Translations under genes and position numbers: made by a program
NCBI GenBank assembly: GCA_007117275.1
Contig: SKGV01000130.1
Span: 1-5,235 of the forward strand
Origin: Methylophaga sp.
GTDB lineage: Bacteria; Pseudomonadota; Gammaproteobacteria; Nitrosococcales; Methylophagaceae
Reading direction: 5' to 3'
Length of the DNA: 5,235 nucleotides
Notes under the pieces: model-generated
Databases searched by the model: none
What the model saw: only the letters and a program-made list of their open reading frames with translations
Told to the model about the DNA's origin: nothing
Shown: positions 1 through 5,235 of the stretch, one piece after another
Layout: every line of letters starts with the position of its first letter
Position numbering within the stretch: position 1 is the stretch's first letter

Positions 1-1401
1 GCTGAGCCGTTATCGGTTGAGCCATATGATGATGAGGTTTATCCGTCTGAGGCTGTTTTACAACAGGCTGATGAACTTCACGTTGCAAATGACGCTGATG
101 AGCGGCTGCTTGGTAAGCCCGCAGAGACTTTGCAGATTGATGAGCGTGAAGTTCACGACGTGAGTAACCCCATTCGCCGCTTTGTCAATCAGAACTGGCT
201 TGAAATGATCCTCGGTGCTTTGTTGTCAGTGCTTGCTTTGTTGCTCATTGCGCGTCGTCGCAAACAAAGTGTCAGTCCTGATCAAGACAAAGATGACACA
301 GAATCTGCAGTCACTTCGACATCTGATGATCAACCGAAAACTGTCGAGCAAAGCGTCGAGTCACCGCTAGTATCTCACCTTGACCCTGATAAATGGGTGG
401 ATGAACTGGTTGAACAAGCGGATATCTTTATTGGTTACGCTGATTACGACAAGGCACGTCGTTCACTCGAGCAAGCGCGCTTGCAGGCACCTGACAACCT
501 TTTGGTTGCATACAAGCTGCTTTTTGTGCTGTTCAAACAACAGCAAATGGATGAATTTATTCATCTGTTTGATTCGAGCGACTTTGATGAGACAAGCGAG
601 CAATGGCAGGATATTCGTGGCTGGGGGCAAACGCTAGTGCCTGATGACGTTCGTTTCGGCAATCCAGACACTCAAAATAGCCTGAGCGATGAGATCGAAA
701 CTCAGCAAACCAAATCAGCAGAGGCGTCAATAGCTGAACTGCCGGATGCGGTGCCCGAGCAAGATTTGCCATTACAGGCACAAAAGCATCAGGCTGAGCC
801 TGATCATATCGAATTTGACTTAGATGGCTTCTCGCTTGATGCTGCGCAAGCTGAACACACACCATCAAGTGATGAGCGGTGGCCTGAAGACACAGAGCTT
901 CTCGACTTCACCACTGACTTTTCAGTGGATGAACAGTCTGATGTTCAAGCAAAACTGGACGATGGTTCACTCGATGATGACAGCCTGTTAAATATTGCCA
1001 ACGATGTTGACGCCGATGAGCTGAAAACCGACATCGAAGAAATCTCTGTGGACATCGATATGATGGACTCGCTGGATGAACACACACATCAATTGGATCA
1101 AACAGATGCGATGGATGTTCAGCTCGATGATGTGAACGAGGCACTGACTGCTGGTGCCGAGACGAGATCAGAAAACTACCTAACTGAGCTGCTGGATAGC
1201 GGCGATGATTCAGTCGACCTTGAGCTCAACCTTGATGACTTTGATGCCATTGACGAGGCTGAAACAAAACTGGATTTGGCCGTTGCCTACATCGACATGG
1301 GTGACCTGTCGGTGGCGAAAAATATTCTCAATGAGGTCCTGCTAGAGGGGAGTGAGCAGCAACAAGCGCGAGCACAGGAATTGCTCAACTCGCTGTCTTG
1401 A
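1..1401 (+). CDS. fimV: FimV, C-terminal part (5' end outside window)
   Basis: The frame is open from base 1 to the TGA at 1399-1401, giving 466 residues; the true start and the N-terminal LysM part lie upstream. Residues 1-65 are the acidic end of the periplasmic region. Residues 66-84 (bases 196-252, beginning Trp-Leu-Glu-Met-Ile) form one hydrophobic helix followed by Arg-Arg-Arg-Lys, which by the positive-inside rule puts the C-terminus in the cytoplasm. Residues about 131-190 are a TPR-like helical block (the run around YADYDKARRSLEQA). A long Asp/Glu-rich linker follows, to about residue 420. Residues 421-466 match the conserved FimV C-terminal motif (TKLDLAVAYIDMGD, then AKNILNEVL). 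FimV is an inner-membrane polar hub known in Pseudomonas and Vibrio for type IV pilus assembly and polar landmark roles. The identification rests on this domain order plus the adjacent truA. The TTG at 130 is internal, not a start. Confidence 0.93.
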   Translation, partial: AEPLSVEPYDDEVYPSEAVLQQADELHVANDADERLLGKPAETLQIDEREVHDVSNPIRRFVNQNWLEMILGALLSVLALLLIARRRKQSVSPDQDKDDTESAVTSTSDDQPKTVEQSVESPLVSHLDPDKWVDELVEQADIFIGYADYDKARRSLEQARLQAPDNLLVAYKLLFVLFKQQQMDEFIHLFDSSDFDETSEQWQDIRGWGQTLVPDDVRFGNPDTQNSLSDEIETQQTKSAEASIAELPDAVPEQDLPLQAQKHQAEPDHIEFDLDGFSLDAAQAEHTPSSDERWPEDTELLDFTTDFSVDEQSDVQAKLDDGSLDDDSLLNIANDVDADELKTDIEEISVDIDMMDSLDEHTHQLDQTDAMDVQLDDVNEALTAGAETRSENYLTELLDSGDDSVDLELNLDDFDAIDEAETKLDLAVAYIDMGDLSVAKNILNEVLLEGSEQQQARAQELLNSLS

Positions 1402-1411
1402 GTGCATCTCA

Positions 1412-2191
1412 ATGCGAATAGCACTTGGTGTGGAATACCATGGTTCGAATTTTAATGGCTGGCAAGCACAACCGGGACAACGGACTGTTCAAGGCTGTCT
1501 CACAGAGGCGGTAAGTTTTGTTGCCAATCATCACGCAGAAGTTCACGCGGCAGGCCGAACGGACACTGGCGTTCACGCGCTCAATCAGGTGGTGCATTTT
1601 GATACTCAGTCACAGCGAAACGATCGCGGCTGGCTGCTCGGCATTAACACACAGCTGCCAGCGGACATCAACATCAACTGGATCAAGTCTGTGGATGAAA
1701 GTTTTCATGCACGATTCAGTGCCACTCAGCGCAGCTATCGTTACCTCATTCTCAATCGGCTGAGCCGTTCTGCCATTCACGCTCAGCGCATGTGGTGGAC
1801 ACACAAACCCATTGAAATCGAGCGTATGCAGGCCGCTGCTGGTTTTCTGACCGGTCATCATGATTTCTCAGCATTCAGAGCTGTTGAATGCCAAGCTAAA
1901 AGTCCCATGAAAACGCTTGATAGTATCATCGTCAGTCGTCACCAAGATTGCATTGCCATAGATGTCTCAGCAAGATCGTTTTTACATCATATGGTGCGCA
2001 ACCTTGTCGGTGTTTTGGTGCCCATTGGTGAAGGCAAAAAGCCGGTGCATTGGGCCGCAGATGTGCTGGAAAGCCGCGACCGCAATCAAGCAGGCATCAC
2101 GGCTCCAGCAGAAGGCTTGTATCTGACAGATGTGCAATATTCCCAGCACTATCAACTACCGGCAGTGTCAGGTTTTCCAGTGCTCTGGTAA
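1412..2191 (+). CDS. truA: tRNA pseudouridine(38-40) synthase TruA
   Basis: A 259-residue protein, normal for TruA, which isomerises uridines 38, 39 and 40 in the tRNA anticodon arm in the cytoplasm. The N-terminus MRIALGVEYHGSNFNGWQ is the family's opening. The catalytic aspartate is D51 in GRTDTGVHA (residues 48-56), equivalent to D60 of E. coli. Further family blocks are FHARFSATQRSYRY (98-111, containing the conserved Tyr109), HHDFSAFRA..CQAKSP (149-165) and SFLHHMVRNLVG (189-200). The ATG at 1412 is chosen because homologous sequence begins there; the frame could extend to a GTG at 1352 inside fimV, but those 20 residues look unlike TruA. The gene starts 10 bases after the fimV stop with only a weak GAG as ribosome site, so translation coupled to fimV is plausible. 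The order fimV-truA is common in gammaproteobacteria. Confidence 0.97.
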   Translation: MRIALGVEYHGSNFNGWQAQPGQRTVQGCLTEAVSFVANHHAEVHAAGRTDTGVHALNQVVHFDTQSQRNDRGWLLGINTQLPADININWIKSVDESFHARFSATQRSYRYLILNRLSRSAIHAQRMWWTHKPIEIERMQAAAGFLTGHHDFSAFRAVECQAKSPMKTLDSIIVSRHQDCIAIDVSARSFLHHMVRNLVGVLVPIGEGKKPVHWAADVLESRDRNQAGITAPAEGLYLTDVQYSQHYQLPAVSGFPVLW

Positions 2192-2227
2192 AGTATCAGG
2201 ATGACTGAATAAGCCAGATAGCTAACC

Positions 2228-2842
2228 ATGAGAACACGCGTAAAAATCTGTGGAATCACCCGTCGGCAAGACGCTGAATTTGCAGTGAATATCGGAGCGG
2301 ATGCGCTTGGTCTTGTGTTTTATCGGCCGAGCCCCAGGGCGGTCACTATTGAGGCAGCGCGGACAATAGTCGCGCAACTGCCGCCCTTTGTCAGTCTTGT
2401 TGGTTTATTCGTCGATGCGCACGCCGAAGAAGTGAATGCTTGTCTGGATGCTTTGCCCATCGATATTCTGCAATTTCATGGCGATGAACCCGCAGCGTAC
2501 TGTCAGCAATTCAATAGGCCATACCTGAAGGCAATTCGAATGCGGGATGGTATCGACTTGCACCAACAGTCTGCGGTCTACTCATCCGCGGCAGGATTGC
2601 TGCTGGATACGTATCAACCTGGTGTTCCTGGTGGAACTGGCCAGGTTTTTGATTGGTCGATGATAGGTCAATCAACAAAGCCCATCGTGCTGGCCGGTGG
2701 GCTGGATATTGGTAATGTCGCTTCAGCGATTCGTAAGGTTCGCCCCTATGCTGTTGATGTCAGTGGCGGGGTGGAGCTTGAAAAAGGGATTAAGAGTCAT
2801 CAGAAAATCAGTGCTTTCATGCAAGAGGTCGCAAATGCCTGA
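2228..2842 (+). CDS. trpF: Phosphoribosylanthranilate isomerase (TrpF)
   Basis: A 204-residue TIM-barrel enzyme of usual stand-alone size (not fused to TrpC). It converts N-(5-phosphoribosyl)anthranilate to CdRP by an Amadori rearrangement in tryptophan synthesis. The general base Cys is C8 in VKICGITR (5-12). The general acid Asp is D127 in LLLD (124-127), followed by PGGTGQVFDW (134-143). LQFHGDE (81-87), VLAGGLD (154-160) and VDVSGGVE (176-183) are the substrate- and phosphate-binding loops. The start at 2228 is fixed by the conserved N-terminus; an in-frame stop at 2210-2212 excludes a longer form. The gap from truA is 36 bases and shows no clear Shine-Dalgarno sequence, unlike trpB, trpA and accD. 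Its last 8 bases overlap trpB. The C-terminus ends Val-Ala-Asn-Ala, resembling the Leu-Ala-Ser-Ala end of TrpA because of the repeat described separately. Confidence 0.97.
   Translation: MRTRVKICGITRRQDAEFAVNIGADALGLVFYRPSPRAVTIEAARTIVAQLPPFVSLVGLFVDAHAEEVNACLDALPIDILQFHGDEPAAYCQQFNRPYLKAIRMRDGIDLHQQSAVYSSAAGLLLDTYQPGVPGGTGQVFDWSMIGQSTKPIVLAGGLDIGNVASAIRKVRPYAVDVSGGVELEKGIKSHQKISAFMQEVANA
2823..2829 (+). promoter_or_regulatory. Ribosome binding site of trpB inside trpF
   Basis: The bases AAGAGGT lie 5 bases before the ATG at 2835, still within the trpF coding sequence. This good Shine-Dalgarno match supports the ATG at 2835 as the trpB start and shows that trpB can be initiated directly as well as by coupling to trpF termination. 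Confidence 0.75.
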
Positions 2843-4055
2843 GTTAAAATTTACAGATTATTTCAAAAACTATCCAGACAAAGAAGGGCACTTTGGCCCT
2901 TATGGCGGACGCTTTGTCGGTGAAACGCTAATGGGAGCGATTTACGAACTGGAGGAGGCTTACGAACAATATCGTAACGATCCACAGTTTATCGCCGAGA
3001 TAGATAAGGATCTTGCCGATTTTGTCGGTCGTCCTTCGCCCGTCTATTTTGCCGACAACTGGACCAGAAAGCTGGGCGGTGCGCAAATCTATCTTAAACG
3101 CGAAGATTTGAATCATACTGGGGCGCACAAGGTTAACAACACCATCGGACAGGCGCTTCTGGCCAAGCGTATGGGTAAAACACGGATTATCGCCGAAACA
3201 GGTGCTGGTCAGCATGGCGTTGCCTCGGCGACAGTTGCCGCGAGACTTGGTCTTGAATGCGTTGTGTACATGGGCGCAGAGGACGTGCAGCGGCAGGCTC
3301 AGAATGTTTACAGAATGAAATTGCTTGGTGCGGAAGTGGTCCCAGTTCAGTCGGGTGCAAAGACTCTTAAAGACGCACTTAACGAGGCGTTGCGTGACTG
3401 GGTGACCAACGTCGATAATACCTTTTATATCATTGGAACCGTCGCTGGACCGCACCCTTATCCTGCCATGGTTCGTGATTTTCAGTCAGTGATTGGCCGT
3501 GAAGCCAAAAACCAGATGCTCAGTGCTACTGGTAAATTGCCCGATGCGCTGGTGGCGTGCATTGGTGGAGGTTCTAACGCCATAGGCATGTTCTATCCCT
3601 TTATTGAAGACGAATCTGTGGCTATGTATGGCGTTGAGGGCGCTGGTCATGGCATTGAGACGGGTCAGCATTCTGCTCCGCTATCTGCAGGGACACCGGG
3701 TGTACTGCATGGCAATCGCACCTACCTAATTCAAAACAAAGCAGGTCAGATTACGGCGACTCATTCAATTTCAGCCGGTCTCGACTATCCGGGTGTGGGC
3801 CCTGAGCACGCCTGGTTAAAAGATATTGGTCGAGCCAATTATGTGTCTGCAACGGATGACGAAGCACTCGAAGCTTTTCATGAGTTGACGCGCACAGAAG
3901 GGATTATTCCTGCACTTGAAACCAGCCATGCGTTGGCTTACGTAAAAAAACTGGCACCTACCATGTCTCCAGACCAAACCATCTTGGTCAACGTATCTGG
4001 TCGGGGTGATAAGGATATGCATACAGTGGCGTCGATGGCCGGGCTGAATTTTTGA
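2835..4055 (+). CDS. trpB: Tryptophan synthase beta chain (TrpB)
   Basis: A 406-residue PLP enzyme, close to the 397 of E. coli. It condenses indole, channelled from TrpA, with L-serine to give tryptophan. The PLP Schiff-base lysine is K99 in LNHTGAHKVNN (92-102), matching K87 of Salmonella. E121 in ETGAGQHG matches the catalytic E109. The PLP phosphate loop is GGGSN (244-248), and S388 in VSGRGDKD is the residue near the PLP ring nitrogen. The N-terminal block HFGPYGGRFVGETL (19-32) is typical of TrpB1, the form that partners TrpA. The frame runs open upstream to 2697 inside trpF, but the ATG at 2835 has the ribosome site and begins just before the conserved DYFKNYPD. The start overlaps the trpF stop by 8 bases, and the stop is 10 bases before trpA, so trpF-trpB-trpA form a tightly coupled unit. 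No key residue is missing. Confidence 0.98.
   Translation: MPELKFTDYFKNYPDKEGHFGPYGGRFVGETLMGAIYELEEAYEQYRNDPQFIAEIDKDLADFVGRPSPVYFADNWTRKLGGAQIYLKREDLNHTGAHKVNNTIGQALLAKRMGKTRIIAETGAGQHGVASATVAARLGLECVVYMGAEDVQRQAQNVYRMKLLGAEVVPVQSGAKTLKDALNEALRDWVTNVDNTFYIIGTVAGPHPYPAMVRDFQSVIGREAKNQMLSATGKLPDALVACIGGGSNAIGMFYPFIEDESVAMYGVEGAGHGIETGQHSAPLSAGTPGVLHGNRTYLIQNKAGQITATHSISAGLDYPGVGPEHAWLKDIGRANYVSATDDEALEAFHELTRTEGIIPALETSHALAYVKKLAPTMSPDQTILVNVSGRGDKDMHTVASMAGLNF
2836..2860 (+). repeat. Imperfect direct repeat, copy 1 (trpF/trpB junction)
   Basis: These 25 bases run from within the trpB ATG, across the trpF TGA, to the eighth codon of trpB and the first bases of the ninth. They match 4881-4905 at 22 of 25 positions. 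The differences are G2843/A4888, A2846/T4891 and A2853/G4898. Similarity fades to the left (25 of 30 from 2831) and stops sharply on the right at 2860/4905. Here the sequence is fully accounted for by two overlapping genes, so this copy is probably the parent. Confidence 0.8.
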
Positions 4056-4058
4056 GGT
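4053..4058 (+). promoter_or_regulatory. Ribosome binding site of trpA
   Basis: TGAGGT includes the trpB stop codon TGA and lies 7 bases before the trpA ATG at 4066. It favours that ATG over the one at 4061, which is followed at once by a TAA stop. Placing the site on the trpB stop fits coupled, near-equal synthesis of the two subunits. Confidence 0.75.
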
Positions 4059-4065
4059 AAATGTA

Positions 4066-4887
4066 ATGAGTCGAATTAGTGAGTGTTTTGCGAATCTGAA
4101 AGCGGATGGCCAGACCGCATTGATTCCGTATGTCACGGCAGGTGATCCCGAACGATGGGTAACGGTTCCCTTGCTGCATGCGCTGGTCGATGCCGGTGCT
4201 GACATTATCGAGCTGGGTGTGCCGTTTTCAGACCCCATGTGTGATGGTCCGGTGATCCAAAAAGCCTGTGAACGGGCATTGAATAATGAAGTGACACTAC
4301 AACATGTGCTCGATATGGTTGCGCAGTTTCGAGATAAAAACAAAACTACGCCCATTGTGTTGATGGGCTATGACAACCCCATGGAAGCTATGGGCTACGC
4401 TAAATTCGCTGAAAAAGCGGCTGAAGCTGGCGTGGATGGTGTTCTGACTGTCGATTCACCACCTGAAGAGTCTTCTGAGTTGCGACAGGCGCTGGACAAG
4501 TATGACATTGACAGTATTTATCTGGTCGCACCCACCACCAGTGTAGAACGAATCCAGCGTATCGCTAGCTTTGCCAAGGGCTTTATCTATTATGTCTCTA
4601 TCAAGGGCGTCACCGGCGCCGCCGCGCTGGATGTTGCCGAAGTCAGGGAAAAGCTAGCACTACTTAGACACTATACCGACCTTCCGCTTGGCGTAGGCTT
4701 CGGTATCCGCGATGGTCAATCCGCAGCAGCGGTGGCTGAGATTGCCGATGCCGTGGTGATAGGCAGCACATTGGTGCGTTGCATTGAGGAACATGAAAAA
4801 CGTCCTGAGGCACTTCCTGCAGCCGTGGCTGGCTTACTTGCCGAGATGCGCTATGCAATCAATGCACGCAATTTGGCCAGTGCCTGA
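4066..4887 (+). CDS. trpA: Tryptophan synthase alpha chain (TrpA)
   Basis: A 273-residue TIM-barrel protein (E. coli 268) that cleaves indole-3-glycerol phosphate to indole and glyceraldehyde 3-phosphate and passes the indole to TrpB. The catalytic acids fall at exactly the enteric positions: E49 and D60 in IELGVPFSDPMCDGP (48-62). Loop 6, with the substrate-site Y175 and T183, is FIYYVSIKGVTGA (173-185). The phosphate-binding glycines are in VGFGIRD (210-216) and IGS (232-234). LMGYDNPMEAMGY (99-111) and VDSPPEES (129-136) resemble non-enteric gammaproteobacterial TrpA rather than E. coli. Residue 59 is Cys where Ala is usual, an apparently minor oddity next to the catalytic D60. The ATG at 4066 has a good ribosome site and aligns with the family start. 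The gene ends in the second copy of the direct repeat, 28 bases before accD. Confidence 0.97.
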   Translation: MSRISECFANLKADGQTALIPYVTAGDPERWVTVPLLHALVDAGADIIELGVPFSDPMCDGPVIQKACERALNNEVTLQHVLDMVAQFRDKNKTTPIVLMGYDNPMEAMGYAKFAEKAAEAGVDGVLTVDSPPEESSELRQALDKYDIDSIYLVAPTTSVERIQRIASFAKGFIYYVSIKGVTGAAALDVAEVREKLALLRHYTDLPLGVGFGIRDGQSAAAVAEIADAVVIGSTLVRCIEEHEKRPEALPAAVAGLLAEMRYAINARNLASA

Positions 4888-4906
4888 ATTTAAATTTGCA
4901 GATTAA
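4880..4906 (+). other. Eight-codon trpB-start-like reading frame, probable remnant
   Basis: GTG at 4880 opens a frame that reads (M/V)-Pro-Glu-Phe-Lys-Phe-Ala-Asp and stops at TAA 4904-4906. The genuine trpB start reads Met-Pro-Glu-Leu-Lys-Phe-Thr-Asp. The frame overlaps the trpA stop by 8 bases (4880-4887), exactly as trpB overlaps trpF. Unlike trpB it has no Shine-Dalgarno sequence in front, so real translation is doubtful. I read it as a leftover of the repeat rather than a gene. Confidence 0.35.
4881..4905 (+). repeat. Imperfect direct repeat, copy 2 (trpA/accD junction)
   Basis: This is the second copy of the trpF/trpB junction, 22 of 25 bases identical to 2836-2860 and 2045 bases downstream. 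It covers the trpA stop and most of the 28-base gap before accD, and its last base touches the accD ribosome site. The two copies enclose trpBA almost exactly. The match is directly visible; its origin (insertion scar, partial duplication or conserved coupling sequence) is inference. Confidence 0.8.
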
Positions 4907-4911
4907 GGTGG
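4905..4911 (+). promoter_or_regulatory. Ribosome binding site of accD
   Basis: AAGGTGG lies 4 bases before the ATG at 4916 (7 bases if counted from the AAGG core). It supports that start codon and sits immediately after the second repeat copy. Confidence 0.7.
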
Positions 4912-4915
4912 CTTC

Positions 4916-5235
4916 ATGAGTTGGTTTGAGAGATTACTTCCGTCGAAAATTCGTACTACAGGCAAGGGGCGTTCAATCCCCGAAGGTGTGTGGTGCAAAT
5001 GTCCGTCCTGTGATGCTGTTTTATATCGCGCAGAACTGGAACGAAACCTGATGGTGTGTCCAAAATGTGATCATCATCAACGCATCTCCGCCAGAAAACG
5101 TCTAGAGAGTTTTTTGGATGAAGAAGGCCGTTTGGAAATTGCCGCTGAGGTAAAACCAGTCGACACGCTTCGCTTTAAAGACAGTAAGCGCTACAAAGAC
5201 AGGATCGTACAGGCACAAAAAGCGACCGGTGAAAA
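4916..5235 (+). CDS. accD: Acetyl-CoA carboxylase carboxyltransferase subunit beta, N-terminal part (3' end outside window)
   Basis: The frame is open from the ATG to the window end, giving 106 complete codons. The N-terminus MSWFERLLP and the block IPEGVWCKCPSC, then LYRAELERNL and VCPKCDHHQRI, match AccD closely. AccD pairs with AccA to transfer the carboxyl group from biotin on AccB to acetyl-CoA, giving malonyl-CoA for fatty acid synthesis. The zinc ribbon cysteines are C29, C32, C48 and C51 (CxxC-15-CxxC). An extra C27 lies just before them, where E. coli has Thr. FKDSKRYKDRIVQAQKATGE (from about residue 87) is the next conserved stretch; the carboxyltransferase crotonase-like core lies beyond the window. 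In E. coli this zinc domain also binds mRNA for autoregulation; whether that holds here is not visible. The gene follows trpA by 28 bases with no terminator, and folC usually comes next in related genomes. Confidence 0.96.
   Translation, partial: MSWFERLLPSKIRTTGKGRSIPEGVWCKCPSCDAVLYRAELERNLMVCPKCDHHQRISARKRLESFLDEEGRLEIAAEVKPVDTLRFKDSKRYKDRIVQAQKATGE

Noticed and set aside
145..157. Perfect short palindrome CGTGAAGTTCACG in fimV
   Set aside because: Six-base arms inside coding sequence, far from any start; likely chance, with no sign of an operator role.
780..1260. Asp-rich repeats in FimV suggesting a calcium-binding repeat protein
   Set aside because: Acidic, low-complexity linkers with LD/DD runs are normal for FimV between the TPR-like block and the C-terminal motif; no regular period is seen.
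1352..1411. Longer truA start at GTG 1352
   Set aside because: The purine run before it is only one base from the GTG, and the extra 20 residues do not look like TruA, whose conserved sequence begins at the ATG 1412.
1918..1928. Short palindrome TGATAGTATCA in truA
   Set aside because: Within conserved coding sequence and too short to support a binding-site claim.
2177..2188. Small inverted repeat CCAG-TGCT-CTGG at the truA end
   Set aside because: A 4-bp stem with no following T-run; not a terminator.
2201..2212. Four-codon ORF (ATG ACT GAA TAA) between truA and trpF
   Set aside because: Too short, with no properly spaced ribosome site and no Trp codons, so it is not a leader peptide.
2697..2834. 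Longer trpB start at 2697 inside trpF
   Set aside because: The extra 46 residues are an out-of-frame reading of trpF; the ATG at 2835 has a good ribosome site and the family start.
2928..3455. Open frame of 175 codons on the - strand inside trpB
   Set aside because: It is fully antisense to a clear trpB, shows no recognisable family and has no ribosome site; it is a shadow of coding bias.
3816..4355. Open frame of 179 codons on the - strand across the trpB/trpA boundary
   Set aside because: It is antisense to two well-supported genes and its Ser/Thr/Arg/Cys-rich translation has no domain signal.

Overview
The window is a compact, single-strand stretch of gammaproteobacterial housekeeping DNA. 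Its gene order is fimV (3' part), truA, trpF, trpB, trpA, accD (5' part). All six genes read on the + strand, and I find no credible gene on the - strand. The fimV-truA-trpF-accD neighbourhood is familiar from gammaproteobacteria. In Pseudomonas aeruginosa trpF directly precedes accD and trpBA lies elsewhere, while Xanthomonas/Xylella and several other lineages keep trpBA between trpF and accD, as here. Moderate base composition, the FimV acidic linker and the non-enteric style of TrpA fit a gammaproteobacterium outside the Enterobacterales. I cannot name a genus from the sequence.

Layout: 1-1401 is the C-terminal part of FimV, with the end of the periplasmic region, one transmembrane helix, a TPR-like helical block, an Asp-rich linker and the conserved C-terminal helical motif. 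After 10 bases comes truA (1412-2191, tRNA pseudouridine synthase). After 36 bases comes trpF (2228-2842, phosphoribosylanthranilate isomerase). trpB (2835-4055) overlaps trpF by 8 bases. trpA (4066-4887) follows after 10 bases, and accD (4916 to the window end) after 28 bases. No gap exceeds 36 bases and no intrinsic terminator is visible, so read-through along the row is likely.

How the genes work together: TrpF, TrpB and TrpA catalyse the step before indole-glycerol phosphate formation and the last two steps of tryptophan synthesis (the intervening step, TrpC, is not here). TrpA and TrpB form the tunnelled alpha2beta2 synthase. Active-site residues of all three enzymes are present. TruA (tRNA anticodon-arm modification), AccD (first step of fatty acid synthesis) and FimV (polar and type IV pilus scaffold) are functionally unrelated neighbours kept by position.

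The one feature not explained by ordinary genes is an imperfect direct repeat. The 25 bases across the trpF stop / trpB start (2836-2860) recur with 22 of 25 identical directly at the trpA stop (4881-4905), just before the accD ribosome binding site. The two copies bracket trpBA almost exactly, and the second copy preserves a start-like codon plus a trpB-like eight-codon reading frame ending in a stop. It looks like a scar of how trpBA came to sit between trpF and accD, or of a partial duplication. I see no evidence for a new multi-gene system.
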